From NCBI GenBank assembly GCA_934045075.1, contig OW203725.1:834775-898774 (forward strand): DNA of 64,000 bases. Direction: 5' to 3'. This DNA is from Yponomeuta sedellus (Eukaryota > Arthropoda > Insecta > Lepidoptera > Yponomeutidae). The notes beneath the pieces are model-generated. The model did not search any database and was not told the DNA's origin. It saw only the letters and a program-made list of their open reading frames with translations. The position numbers were made by a program, and so were the translations under genes. Of the stretch, positions 10,745 to 21,712 are shown one piece after another; the stretch's first letter is position 1, and every line of letters starts with the position of its first letter.

Positions 10745-10895
10745 AGGCACTAACCTGTGCTAAGGACAATTTAATAAAACTATTTATTTAGAGGCTTAAA
10801 ATTCCACCCATGCCAGTACCACTGGCTAACCGTGCCAGCGCCCTCCTGATAAACTGAGCTTATTATTCCGGTATTTACACTATTTCATTCGGTAC
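10745..10895 (-). mobile_element. Panhandle-family unit, diverged, inverted to the previous one
   Basis: Tail GGCACTAACCTGTGCTAAGG, then TTTAGAGGCTTAAAATTCC, CACCCATGCC and a mutated tRNA-like module on the minus strand, ending near 10895. Together with 10499-10655 it forms a head-on inverted pair around an 89-bp AT-rich spacer. Confidence 0.7.
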
Positions 10896-11063
10896 GATAG
10901 CAGTTATGACTACCATACCTCAGCTCCCTTAGCGCTGCATGCCGCTCACACCGGGTACCGGCAGAATACCAGCGCTGAAGTTCTTCCTGAACTTTCAGCA
11001 CATGATGAGTCGGAGCCCATTCACATTTGCCACACCTAGGTTGATCATTCCCAATCCATTACA

Positions 11064-11225
11064 TTGCCTAGGTACACTACAGTACCGTGTATGACTTATC
11101 TTCTGAGTTTTTTTGCTTTTTATGTATGCTACTGTTTTATTATTGCTTTGGACTGGTATTTGGTTTTGTATTGCTATGCATTGTATACGTGTGTGTCTTA
11201 TATGAATAAATGTTTTATCTATCTA
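11064..11225 (+). mobile_element. Probable LINE 3' tail ending in (ATCT)n
   Basis: T-rich sequence ending in GAATAAATGTTTTATCTATC, a polyadenylation-like AATAAA followed by a short tetranucleotide tail. Several insect LINE families end this way; no coding part is recognisable. Confidence 0.35.
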
Positions 11226-11373
11226 TCTAAAGTACAAAGTACTGCCGGAGGTCGTGGTTTTGTTTGGATGTACATTTGAACAAATACATAGCCTCAGTAT
11301 CAGTGTATTTACATCTTTGTCACCTAGCTGGTTTACCTAAACCTACTTCGTAACATCACAAACATAAGGCCAC

Positions 11374-12147
11374 GCCGCTCGTGGCCTAGGCGAACCGAAT
11401 GATTGGAATCAATCACTTGACTTAAGCAACAACAGGCGCAGTCAGGTGCTGGATGGGTGACCGTATCGTGACTACTGCTTGTGATATTTTTTCCGAGCGC
11501 TTCCGTGCTTCGCAAGGCATGCGAAGCCGATAGCGCCTTCTGTCGCGCAATGGAAGTCGTTAAGCCATGTCAGAGGCTTCAGTTAGTTTATCCTGGTTTC
11601 TCCGCACTCAGCCTCATAGTTGGGCCATTGTGAGATCACTCCAGCCAGCTAATCTTTTTTCAGAAAGCCAGTAGTGCACCCAGGTCACTGCTGGCCTCCC
11701 GAAGGATCCCAGCTTTCCTATTATCGATGTTCGTTGCACTTCCACGCTCCCTCAGTGAATGAACACGTCGCGGGTAGTTCGTCTTCCTTGAGGCATAGTC
11801 GACATAACGGGATGTTGGTCAGTCCCATAGCGTGGAGGTGTTTATTCAGTGTTCAATGGCTCGTCATAAGTGCCATGGCTTTGCGCAGATCGCTGCATGT
11901 GAGGCGTTTCGATATTGTTGGTAGGGCCTCTCTGGCTTGTTTGCATTTCGTTTCTGTTTTCCATAGTTCAGCATGATGGGTTTCTGTTTGCAATCTTAAT
12001 GTCGGAGGCCTTATGGGCAGCTTGATAACTTAAGGCCCGCCTCTGTCTTATAATCCTCCACTAACCCAGGCTTGGCCCCGTGGTAGAGTGTGACCTAACC
12101 TTAAGAGACCCGTGCTCCAGCGTGTGGACATACAAAGGGTTGATATC
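11374..12147 (+). mobile_element. 5S-headed SINE split by a nested LINE insertion
   Basis: The first part, 11374-11579, holds the 5S-like head (AAGCAACAACAGGCGCAGTC, then GGATGGGTGACCG, an exact box C) and the body down to GCCATGTCAGAGGCTT. The second part, 11999-12147, resumes at ATGTCGGAGGCCTTATGGG and continues to the 3' end ACAAAGGGTTGATATC. Joined, the two parts give the usual length of about 360 bases. Pol III transcription of the intact form would start from the internal 5S-type promoter. Confidence 0.8.
11580..11998 (-). pseudogene. LINE RNase H/C-terminal remnant nested in a SINE
   Basis: On the minus strand the frame near 11985-11700 reads TETHHAELWKTETKCKQARE, then LRKAMALMTSH, a stop, and TLNKHLHAMGL..PLCRLCLKEDE. 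The block T-[GS]-H-x-x-L-N-x-H-L-H-x-M-G followed by C-x2-C is the usual end of Jockey/I-type LINE polyproteins after RNase H. It is bounded by an imperfect 13-14-base duplication of the SINE sequence (11567-11579 and 11999-12012), so it arrived after the SINE. Confidence 0.75.
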
Positions 12148-12154
12148 AAAAAAG

Positions 12155-12400
12155 GGCACCTCTGTATTCCAGAGGGGTGAGCAAATGCAGGGACTGCCAG
12201 TTGCTATTATACGATCCTGGTTAATTACTATCACTTCATCGCCATTTATTAGTCGTTGCATGCGAGACGGTTTTGGGTACGTTTTATCCTGCCCTTTGCT
12301 GACACGTCCCCTATTCGACCAAATACGGGTCGAAGTATGTTCGCCTGGAGCGTTTCTTACCAGTCATTCCACTCACATTCGCCATTCCACCCACATTATA
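12155..12400 (-). mobile_element. LINE 3' end (NVDEA family), minus strand
   Basis: Reverse complement of the 16606-16985 type: the CATCGCCATTTATTAGTCGTTGCATGC and CCCCTATTCGACCAAATACG segments are present, along with the AGAGGGGTGAGC terminal block. Frames are broken. Confidence 0.65.
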
Positions 12401-12454
12401 TTTATTCTTTCTTACTTCATAATAATTAATGTTCTTAAAATATACAGTATATGA

Positions 12455-12650
12455 TATACATCCCACTGTAGAGCACAGGTCTTCTTTCAGAAAGAATATA
12501 GGCTTGATCACCACGCGTGCCCACCTCAGATATGCGAACAGCGAGTTATATGAACATATCAGCCAGTCAGGTTTCTTTACGATGTTATCATTCACAATTA
12601 GCGAGTGGTATTTCTACTTTAACTTCACAAATGTGCCTGAGATACATAAC
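12455..12650 (+). mobile_element. Lepidopteran SINE core
   Basis: CTGTAGAGCACAGGTCTTCT, GGCTTGATCACCACGCGTGC, CAGTCAGGTTTCTTTACGATG and GCGAGTGGTATTTCTACTTT in the family order. A tRNA head is not visible. Confidence 0.6.
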
Positions 12651-12744
12651 ATTACTATTATAATACTGGTTTCAACAAAAAATAGTGAGTTATCTTCTAC
12701 ATTATGGGATTCGATCGTGAGTTCACCTAAAGGAGAGTAACTTT

Positions 12745-12890
12745 TGATTTTGACAGATGTAATCGAATTCATGTGCGAGTTCATGATCGAAGTGAGCTGC
12801 GAATCGAACCTTCAGAATACCAATTTCATTGACATTTGTAGTTCTCTTCACCGCCGTAGCGCCAGTGTAGAATTAAGTCTTGATTTAAAA
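12745..12890 (-). repeat. Weak dispersed repeat, partner of 5932-6025
   Basis: TTCACCGCCGTAGCGCCAG is the reverse complement of the best-conserved part of 5932-6025. Diverged elsewhere. Confidence 0.3.
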
Positions 12891-13954
12891 GCAAACTATT
12901 CGTTTGTGTGTGTGTGAAGTGTGACCAGATGCTGGCCGGAAAATATTGACAAAGTTTGGAAAAACTGGGTCTGAACATGATGGAGTAAAAATATGAAAAA
13001 AATACGTTCTATGCGTAAGTACGTTCATATAACACTTTCTATTTAACATTACATCGAGTGTAAATTACTGTGTCAATGTTTTTATCTGTAAATAGAAAAA
13101 AAAACAAATAAAGAAACGGTATTCTACGTACCTCATCTTTCTCTTCTCATTTGTTTCAATTTATTTTTCCTATAGAGACATACATAGCACGAACACTCCC
13201 CGTTCACACAAACACAATACACATACGAAATTACCCCACCCCCGCCCCCCCCCCCCCCCCCCCTCTTTCCCTCATGCTCGCTACTTTACACACGTTTACT
13301 TACCGTCCATTACACTGCACCTATCGATTTTTTGCTAAGGTTAAAATAAGATAAGAATATTGTAAATTTTATTCATTTATAATTTCTAATTATGTACAAC
13401 TTATTGTGTAACCTTATTTAATAAATGCATGTCCTAATTATACAGTTTATATTTGAAATCTAATGGTAGTTGGCGTTGACGTCTGAGATACAGTGTTTAA
13501 CATTCGTTCAGATTTCATCGTTTTTTTTTGTAATGCACGCACTAGTAGACTCGATATTATTGTGTAAGGAATGTATTGCCTATATTTTTAAAGAATAAAA
13601 ATTACTGAATTACTGAACTACCTGTAAGCAAATAAATCAGTAATCGTGGCATTTTTATTTTACTCGTATGGTAACCCCACGAGAATTGCTTCTTATGCCA
13701 GCGACTTGGATACACTGTATACTGCCAATGATATAATCTTTTTTATACATTTCAATAGATTTAGGCTAGTAAATACTTAGACTGTACAATTGTAGACAAC
13801 GCAACATGTTTGTAAGATTTTTTTATAGCATCGTTTTGCCAAAACATGCGAAACAAATTATAGCCTACGACTTCGACTGAAGTAATATTAGTGTCAACCC
13901 CTATGCAAGGAATGTCATATTTTCGGGTTCTGAAGGTCAAATTAAGGTGAGTGT
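12891..13954. other. AT-rich stretch with a C tract
   Basis: Contains a 19-20-base C homopolymer with flanking C-rich bases at about 13226-13263. No gene seen. Confidence 0.4.
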
Positions 13955-14030
13955 GAGGTGAACGACGAGGTGACCGACGAAGTGACCGACGAAGTGACCG
14001 ACGAAGTGACCATCGAAGTGATCGACGATC
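13955..14030 (+). repeat. 12-bp minisatellite
   Basis: About six tandem copies of GAAGTGACCGAC with substitutions at the edges (GAGGTGAACGAC first, GAAGTGATCGAC last). The unit is a multiple of three, so all frames stay open; the minus-strand frame reads repeated S-S-V-T. This explains the open frame there without a gene. Confidence 0.85.
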
Positions 14031-15201
14031 TTACTGAATCGACATGCAGTACCGAAAGCCCTAAGTGCTCTAGAGCGCGGCGTGGCCTGTTACAAAGTAA
14101 TAAATAAAACAATATAATAAATACATTCAACATAATAATAAACGTGTGTAAACAAAACAAAAATATTGCTTTATAGTTAGGGCAAGTTAGCGAAATATGT
14201 CAATTAATAAATGTTACATATCTGTGCATATTCATATAAAAGAAAATAAACGTGGATATTATAATGTACTTGTATTTAAATATGAAATATTAATTATATA
14301 TACATATATGGTAAAGATAGAATAAATACGCAGTAAATACGCATCCTCGATGCGATCACATACTCCTAGAAAGCTGCGCATGGAGGGGGTCGTAATACTG
14401 CCAGCAGCAGCGCAATACAAGAACTGTGCAACACAACGATTGCTGCATAACCATAGCACTGGCTAAGCTTCTGTAGTGAATCCAGTGTTGTCTATACGCA
14501 GGCTAAGTTTGGGTCGAGTTCGGACCAAATCGCGGCCAAGTTCGGAGCGGGCTCCGATTATTTTGTCTTTGCGACAACTTGGATTGCCCGAAGCGTGTGG
14601 GTCGCTTTGGGCGCACAGTTTGCTTAGGAACAGCTCCTTTGCTCAGCCGATGCAGTTCTCTATCAGAAAAGCCCTTCCTACGCGCGTTAAGCCAAAAATT
14701 CTCCGGTTTATTTTATTTTCTTTTTTAGGGACAACAAATAGAAGTACTGTGAGTCTTAAACAGATCACTTAAATATAAAATTATAATAGTTAACTATACA
14801 TCCAGCACCGTCATCCAGATTTTCATATATCGTTTTCTCTTTTTTTGACCAAGAAATCAAATAGACACATGTACGCTTAGTCCAAAGATTATTCAAGAAA
14901 GGGTTCGGACCATTTTAAGCGTCTATTCGTTTTCAATACAAGCCATCATTACACAATAACTATTGTACTATCCCTATTTTCCTTATATTTATGATATTAT
15001 AAAAAACTGTGTTTGTATCATTTTAATAAAATCACAGCTTCTAATAAGCCACTGTCATACAAATAAGAACGTAAAATAAATTCACACATACTGTTATCCA
15101 TTAAATAATTAAAAGCATTAACTCTAAAACGGAACTCTAGAGCAGAAAACCTCTAAATAAAAACATTTTTTTTTATTATTCGAACGTTGAAAATCATAAA
15201 C
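14031..15201. other. Unannotated
   Basis: A 98-codon plus-strand frame at 14476-14772 has no motif I recognise and is not called. Otherwise A/T-rich with no shared repeats. Confidence 0.35.
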
Positions 15202-15319
15202 ATAAATTGACGTTTAAAAACCTATTTAGAGGCTAAAAATTTTCACCCATGCCCATGAAAATTTGTTCCTTAGCACGGGTTAGTGCATTAAAAATAAAAA
15301 AAGTGTAATAAATTGACGT
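15202..15319 (+). mobile_element. Panhandle element 1 with 12-bp target duplication
   Basis: Flanked by ATAAATTGACGT at 15202-15213 and 15308-15319. The 94-bp body starts at end B (TTAAAAACCTATTTAGAGGC), runs to CACCCATGCC in inverted sense, then switches at ATGAAAATTTGTTCC to the forward tail and ends at end A (GCATTAAAAATAAAAAAAGT). No tRNA module is left. Confidence 0.85.
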
Positions 15320-16030
15320 GTTTGAATTGCGTACTCTTAGTTACTTAATGGAAATCAAATCAAATCAATTTATTTCAACATAAATAATTTACGTTCTGTT
15401 TGCTGATTGTCATTGTACCAAGTAAGCCACTGCCTTCTACTCGCTGCCGCTGAAAAATGCAGAATGTCAAGAGATTCCCCGCTTCTTTCTTAGCGCCTAC
15501 CTTGCAGACTGTGGAATAGCTGAGCCGCATAGCGCGTTTCCTATGGCCTGGACGGGCCTATCAGCACACAAGCTGTTGTGCTACGAGCCTGAGTGGGACG
15601 ACAGTTAATAGATATAATTTGCGGGGATGCAAGCTCGCCGTCACTGGATGCGCCCCGATTAGTTTGGTTTGCGGAGGTCCGGGCTGTTTACGTAGTTCTG
15701 CCGCGGTGACGTCACGCCGCCGCCGCTTACCTGACGCAAACAACTTGAGACTGGTTTGCTTACATTATGTACAAACGGGTAGCTGGTCGGCTGTTGGCCG
15801 TGCAAATAGTCATATCGCTGTTTGCGTAACAGGCACAAGACAATCTGTCTAATCACTCGTCTTGGCTGCTAACCTATACTTATCTGTGCCTCGATTCTGT
15901 GAGTGCATTATAGTACCTTGACGCCTAGTGATGTCGTTTCTGGTTCCCACGACACAGGGTATCCAAGTGTGGGATCAGAAGCAATGTATGTGCCTGTATG
16001 CAAATGATATGTTAATGTTATTTATTTCTG
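15320..16030. other. Unannotated, partly GC-richer
   Basis: Bases 15420-15800 are less AT-rich and hold overlapping short open frames on both strands, none recognisable. AACATAAATAATTTACGTTC with CTGCCTTC may be an old repeat related to 30160-30230. Confidence 0.3.
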
Positions 16031-16430
16031 TTGCGGGTAGCGCCCCAGGCGTTTCGGGCGCTAACTGGCGCCACAAATGGATAAAAAATCATAGCTTTTT
16101 CTATAATACGGAATTATCTAAGCTGTGACAACTATTTTCAGAACTTACCGTCTAGAAACTACGATCAATAGATTAGAACTTTAATCGATTTCCGCTTAAA
16201 ACGGCCGTTTTGGCCGAAAGTGATTAAGGCTGACATTCAGAGACGAAAACTAAGCAAAGACTGGTCTTACAAATGTCCAAATAACGTACATTTTGACATT
16301 TCTGAGACCGGTCTTAGCTTCAGTTTTCGTCTCTGAATGTCAGCCTAAAGTCCTTGGTTGTTGATTCTAGGCTCAAGACTGTAAGTTCTAAAAATAGTTG
16401 TCATTGTTGTTAAGATTTCTCATGTTCACT
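16031..16430 (+). repeat. Dispersed repeat, homologous to 28381-28625
   Basis: Shared words in order: GGCGCTAACT..CACC/CCACAAATGG, AAAAATCATA, TATAATACGG, then TGTGACAACTATTTTCAGAA and CTTACCGTCTAGAA, then the (A)ACGGCC/GGCC segment. This copy is interrupted by a MITE at 16228-16345 that the other copy lacks. Confidence 0.5.
16228..16345. mobile_element. Foldback MITE with TAA target duplication
   Basis: 118 bp, almost wholly palindromic: GGCTGACATTCAGAGACG at the left and its reverse complement CGTCTCTGAATGTCAGCC at the right. TAA flanks both ends (16225-16227, 16346-16348). A 3-bp T-W-A duplication is typical of PIF/Harbinger-type DNA transposons, so a non-autonomous relative is likely. 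The paralogous site at about 28595-28605 (TTTTAAAGTT) lacks it and serves as an empty site. Confidence 0.75.
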
Positions 16431-16437
16431 TTTAAAT

Positions 16438-16574
16438 AAAAACGTATTAAATTATTTTTAATGCACTAACCCGTGCTAAGGACAATTATAAAACCTATTC
16501 AGAGGCTAACAAAACACGTTCAAATCCCAGCATGGGTGAATTTTTAGCCTCTTAATAGGTTTTTAAAAACGTAT
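16438..16574 (-). mobile_element. Panhandle element 2 with 10-bp target duplication
   Basis: AAAAACGTAT flanks both sides (16438-16447, 16565-16574). End A (ATTATTTTTAATGCACTAAC) is on the left and end B (AATAGGTTTTT) on the right. Internally a B-box remnant CACGTTCAAATCCCAGCATG stands between two copies of the GCCTCT/AGAGGC segment in opposite directions. Confidence 0.85.
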
Positions 16575-16605
16575 CATTACACAAGTTTTATTTTTACAAT
16601 AAGTT

Positions 16606-16985
16606 TTATGACAGGATACGCAATAGTATGAATAGAGAACGTTGTGGACTGAAAGAGGATGTAGTGACTAGAATTGAGAAAGGAATATTGCGTTGGTTTA
16701 GACATGTGGAGAGGATGAAGGAAGAAAGATTGACGAAACAAATATATATTGCGAATGTGAGTGGAAAGGCTGGTAAGGAACGTCCCAGGTGGACATACAT
16801 CGACCAAATAGGGGATGTATTAGCAAAGGGAAAGATAAAAAGTACCCGGAATCGGCGTGCGTGGATGCAACGACCTATGAACGTTGATGAAGCGTGATCT
16901 GTCAGGATCGTGGCAAGTGCAGTCCTTGGTCTCTGCCTACCCCTCTGGAATGTAGGCGTGAGGTTATGTGTGTATGTATGTGTTT
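16606..16985 (+). pseudogene. LINE ORF2 C-terminal tail (LRWFGHVERM/NVDEA type)
   Basis: The open part, 16628-16897, reads R-x-[IV]-E-K-G-I-L-R-W-F-R-H-V-E-R-M, then GKERPRWTYIDQIGDV and STRNRRAWMQRPMNVDEA. This is the post-RT terminal domain of a common insect endonuclease-reverse transcriptase family. A stop follows NVDEA, but the next codons in the +1 frame (SVRIVAS..) and the tail TCTGCCTACCCCTCTGGAAT continue the family pattern, so a frameshift near 16897 broke it. The tail recurs at 21622, 27128, 35570, 52110 (plus) and 12155, 26855, 47500, 57355 (minus). Confidence 0.8.
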
Positions 16986-18957
16986 TATTTTTTTCCATTG
17001 GTGGCGCTGGTTCAACCCCCGAAGCACCTTAAAAACAACCTCATCGAATGGTCTCAGTACTTCGGTACAATTAGTTTGCTTACAAACTAGGTAATAGGTA
17101 CAACCTCGTCGCGTGGGCGCCCAACGCCCTGGTGCCGACCACAGCCGTTAATTAAAGACGCCGAGCAAACATTGGATCCCTCTTTGAGCGCCGTCTGACG
17201 GACTCATAGTTGTGACGACTTTTGCCGAGAGGTTTCAATTTATTTCCCGCGAAGATGCAGGCTTGCCGAAGTTGGTGCGTCAGGGCCGGCTGCAGGTAAA
17301 ATTTGGGTCACGCGTTGCAGGGATAGGTATTTTGTGTGTTTTTGCCTTGATGCTATGCATACGTAGTCAATTAAATTTTGTATAAATGAATGAATGTTTT
17401 ATTTTGTCACAAGTGAATATGCTTACCTAATAATAAATGTGACAATTATACTATTTCAGCGTTTGCTGTTTCTGTTCTGAACAGCGCTGATTTTCAAATA
17501 GCACCTCCACACCAAATGAAACATAACGTGTTATGCGTTAGTAGTGGTTTATTTAACAAAACGTAAACACATCTAATTAAGTAACACCACATAAGGCATA
17601 CATTGTAACTTGTGCTTATATTGTAAAAAAGTATGCCCAGTTTCATAAAAGTGGCTTAGCTTTATAAGACAATTCAAATGGCATGGCGATTTCCTCTAAA
17701 TGAGAATAATTTGATCTAAGTGCTCAGAAGCGATATGTAAAGATAATTATTTATTGTTAGAGTAAAATTAAAATCGATATTAAAATTTAACAGTGATAGA
17801 CAAGAGAAAAAAATTAAACAAGTGAGTAAAATACATATTTTCATACGCTAAGTAATTGATGAGTGACGCAGGAAGTTCTATTGTTACGTTGGAAATGTTT
17901 AATTGTAAATTTGAGAAAATGGATAATGTTTTGCAAATTGTACAGGCTGGACTTTTATTGCGGGGCACCTGGAGATGTGAAGCCAACTTCATTTACGACT
18001 TAATTATATTTCCGCCGCCATTAAACTTAGAGGCCGTCGGACTCGAACAGATAGACACCGAAGCACAGTGTCGGTACAATTTTAACTTACATCTACAAAT
18101 AAATAAGCAGTGGCCAGCTGAATTATAACTTGTAGCTAGTTGAAGAGGCATTGTATTAGTAAGCTGGTTAAATCTGCCAAAGAATCGACAAGCAATATAA
18201 GATTTCCACTAGCTATACGACTATCAGAAGTAGATTTCCTGTGGGGCGCCAATATGAGAATAGCCAAGGACGAAAAGGTTTGACGTGCGTTAGGGGAAAC
18301 CTATCTTTTTGAGCAACGTATCTGAGAATTGAAAACATGCTTGACATTTAAGAAAAGGTCGTACCTTGGATTCTCTTTGGAAGCCCCGGAACTTTATTCT
18401 TACAAATTGCCTCATTCTGGGTGTATTTTCGTGTTTGTGATGTCCGTGCCAGGTAACCATGTCACAGCTCATCACAATTTTGGGCCAAGACAAGCAAATG
18501 TGTTGTGTGAGTGGAAGTCAATATGATTATTTTTCACGAATACTTCTGTTAGAATTGAATAATAGTACATTTTATCTCCGACGAAAAGTCTCGTAATTGA
18601 ATTACTGGGGCCGGCCCTGCGAAGTCGCCTTTAGTTTTAAAATCGCTTAGGTTAATTTTGTTTCGGAAGGCTCGAGGCCCTATTTACATTTTGGAAATTA
18701 ATTAATTGCCATCTACTTAAGAGCGATGTCGCTGGAGTCAGGGGGCAGACGGGAGGGTAAACACAAGCAATTCCCAGAAGCTACAGTATCCTACACCAGC
18801 ATTTAGGTGGGTAGCAAAATAGGCAGAGTGGAAAGTGAAAATCTGAATTAGGCTTAGATTTGATCGATGTGTCGTGTGCGCCCAAAATAAGTGTGATTTT
18901 AAAATTGTGTTTATACTCGTATAATAATGTTTGATAATAATACAATTTAAATTAAAA
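16986..18957. other. Mostly unannotated; GC-rich patch at 17100-17300
   Basis: A GC-richer patch at 17100-17300 ends in GGCTGCAGGTAAAAT, which could serve as a splice donor, but no coding frame supports it. Short open frames at 17856-18128 have no recognisable features. Bases 18365-18480 hold distant matches to the GGTAACC module family. Confidence 0.3.
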
Positions 18958-19186
18958 TACCCGAGCGCTTACGTGCTCCGCAAGGCACGCTAAGCCGTTC
19001 GTGCCGGCTGTCATATAATGGCAGACGTAAAGCCATGTCAGAGGCCTTACGGGCGGCTTGATAACTTCTGACAGTAAGGCCCGCCACTGTCTTACAATCC
19101 TCCACCAACCCGGACTTGGTCCCCGTGGTGGAGTATGGCCTAACCGAGATCCGTGCCCCAGCAGTGGGGACAACAAGGGTTGATAA
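18958..19186 (+). mobile_element. 5S-derived SINE, 5'-truncated
   Basis: Begins within the body at CCGAGCGCTTACGTGCTCCG and runs through GGGCGGCTTGATAACTTCTG, CAATCCTCCACCAACCCGGA and GTGGTGGAGTATGGCC to GGGACAACAAGGGTTGATAAC. The 5S-like head is absent. Confidence 0.75.
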
Positions 19187-19486
19187 CGAAATTAAAATAT
19201 CAAATGCCTAATTTATAAAGAAGGCCTCTATAAATTATAATGTTGCGTGCCCTACAGGGTCCTCAAAGATCCATATTTTTAGTTATGTCATCTGTGTATA
19301 CTTGTGGAATGCAATAAATTATTGAGTATTGAGTAAATCCTCATGGGAAATCGATTTCAAATAAGTATTTGGAGTTTTTAAGGGCCTGTAGTTATATTTA
19401 CATTATTTACAATATTATTGTCTACAAAACTTACATGATTAACATACTTAATAACAACTATTACTTATTAACTTATTTAGTCTTCC

Positions 19487-19715
19487 TTCTTCCTCAGGCT
19501 ATATTAGTCCACTGCTGGACACAGCCCTCCCCTAATGAGCGCCATAGCGCAAGGTTGTGCCATCATTAAGGGGTAATGCCCATAATCCCCACCCTGGGCA
19601 TGCGGGTTGGGGATCGCAGTTTGGTAGAATTGTACTGCAGGGGGCGCAGCTGCCCACCCCCGGTTTGTGTCCCTTAGTCGCCTTTTACGACACCCGCGGG
19701 AACAATTTGGGTATT
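19487..19715 (-). mobile_element. RTE-like non-autonomous element (5' piece joined to 3' tail)
   Basis: On the minus strand it reads GGGTGTCGTAAAAGGCGACT, a GC-rich segment with GCCCAGGGTGGGGATTATGG, then GCGCTATGGCGCTCATTAGG and the RTE-type end CAGCAGTGGACTAATATAGC with GAGGAAGAAGG. The same joined structure is at 24765-25056 on the plus strand, so the deletion derivative itself seems to have moved. Confidence 0.6.
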
Positions 19716-20502
19716 AAGTAAATTTATTAATATGTAAATACTTATTTAGTATTTATATAAAAATATAAAATTTATATAAATAGTTTTATATAAAAAGCTC
19801 TGGACCGCTGTGCCGTTGGGGATAGTCCCCGAGACGATGGCGGCATTTTATAAGGATTTTATTTTATTCTTTATTTTCACTCACATATGTGTCATACTCG
19901 CCAAATGCAAGAAATCATGATCGTAGCGTTATATTGACTGACCTTACAATTTTAAAATACGAGCTTATCGCGGTCCATCATGAGTTGTCTCATATGCGTC
20001 ACGAATCTGTACAATATCCTATTTTCTACTGTCACTCAGGTGTGTCGTACTCGCAAAATGTGAGAAATCAGTGAACATTATGGATTTATGATCGTAGCAT
20101 TATATTGACTGACCTTTTACTTTTAAAATATGAGTTTATCGCGGTCCATCATGCATGACTCACACGCGTTACGAACTTGTAGAATAGTCTCGCAGACATA
20201 TCTCAAGTTAGAAACAATATAAACATGAGAATCTCCGAAAACCAAACTCTCAAAGTGACGCTATAAAATAGTAGCCAAATTGACATTCTTCGAAAGTGCA
20301 ATTCGAGCCAAATATGCCAGGTTATTCGAATTCCTTCAGTGTGACAACGGTTCGTCTGTGGAATGCTTTACCTCTGATCATTCGCCAGGCTCCATCTGAT
20401 GTCTAGTATCTTTGTAGTACATGACAGATAGTTAGCGATAGAAGAGGTACTTGATACCATTATATAATTTAAAAAAATATTTGACTTACAAAATGCAGTT
20501 GT
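19716..20502. other. AT-rich; imperfect tandem duplication at 19870-20170
   Basis: Two related blocks, each with CGTAGC[GA]TTATATTGACTGAC and ATCGCGGTCCATCATG, lie at about 19880-20000 and 20030-20155. No gene seen. Confidence 0.5.
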
Positions 20503-20503
20503 C

Positions 20504-21025
20504 TTATAAGGCCTCGAGACGGGCCATATTTTCACGAAAATGTGTAGCTGCAAATGTGTGGCCGGCTAGACTATGAAATATTTGGCAATATTTTTAGTAT
20601 GGCCGAGATATATTGTGACATATTTTTTGTGTATCCGATGAATTTTTAGTATCCCAGCCATATGGCCGGAACGATCGCTCTGCAATCGAAAATACTGCAA
20701 TATTTTCTCAGCCTATCTCGCTTTACGGCCTAAGTGCATTTCTTTTTCGTGCTACGTGAAGTGAAGTTTGCTGCGATTTGTTCGACTCGAGCTATGTTCG
20801 TGTTTGTTTTGATTCTCTTTATTTTGGTTCGTTCGTGTTTATCTATGTAGCCCGTTTAAAGACAAAATATTGAGCCATATACTGTTGTAGAAATGTTGCC
20901 GGGAATGGCCGGGATATACATTTTCCAGCCATGTGCTGCATTAAAATGTTTTTTTGCATTTTCGGGATAAAGTGTAGCCAAATATTTCACAAAAAGTGTA
21001 GCCCGTCTAGAGGCCCCTTTATAAG
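20504..21025. mobile_element. MITE with 7-bp target duplication
   Basis: TTATAAG occurs at both ends (20504-20510 and 21019-21025). Inside, the left end GCCTCGAGACGGGC and the right end, read inverted, GGGGCCTCTAGACGGGC form short terminal inverted repeats; subterminal TGTAGC words also pair. About 508 bp, no transposase. The superfamily cannot be named from the short ends; 7-8-bp duplications occur in several cut-and-paste superfamilies. Confidence 0.65.
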
Positions 21026-21621
21026 GGTATAATATGTACGTTGGTATTTATTTATTTTTTATTATTTATCATTGGTGTACAACTTTCAAGGGTGTGTCTA
21101 TATTTAGGCAATATCCTTATAATTTAAATACTTGTAGGTAGACTGAAATATGAAAATCTCGTGTCACATTATTTGTTATCGAACTCCTTCGAAACGACTC
21201 TATTATTTTACTTACATTTGGCCCGAGGCCAATTATGGCTAAACAATGTTGCGGCAAGCTACTAATAATATCATGTAACTTCCTTATATAACACAATCAC
21301 CGGTCCTGGTCCCAATCTAGGATAACCTCTGCTATGGTAACCAGGAAGGGCAAAAGAAACACAGAAAAACTCAGATTTAGGCATACGGCACGGCGGTCTG
21401 CGGCACTGTTTCAAATACTTGCAAACTGTAAAGGCCTATTTTGATTGCGCCATTTTTATTTGTGGGGTGCGGCAATGTAAACTGAAACACAGGCTCTGTC
21501 TAGTTCAGGAACAGAAGCTTCCCACTTATTATAAAAATATCATCGGTTGGTTCGTAAGCTAAGCTATAAGTGGAGATGTTAATTTTTTTTTAATTCATTG
21601 GGATTTATGAATTTGTTGATG
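21026..21621. other. Unannotated, with one GGTAACC module
   Basis: Bases 21299-21350 (CCTGGTCCCAATCTAGGATA..GCTATGGTAACCAGG) match the tail module of the SINE at 2216-2403. Nothing else recognised. Confidence 0.35.
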
Positions 21622-21712
21622 ATGCGAAGGTGATCTGTCAGGATCGTGGCAAGTGGCAGTCCCTGGTCTCTGCCTACCCCTGGGTTACAGGCGTGAGGTT
21701 ATGTATGTATGT
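21622..21712 (+). mobile_element. LINE 3' end (NVDEA family) fragment
   Basis: GATGCGAAGGTGATCTGTCAGG..GTGGCAAGTGGCAGTCCCTG..CTGCCTACCCC..CAGGCGTGAGGTTATGTATG, matching the terminus at 16880-16980. Confidence 0.7.

Noticed and set aside
13942..14160. Minus-strand Ser/Thr/Val-repeat protein
   Set aside because: The frame is produced by a 12-bp minisatellite; no other coding signal.
15659..15856. GC-richer overlapping ORFs as a host exon
   Set aside because: Both strands are open for similar lengths and no protein family is recognisable; no support for either.
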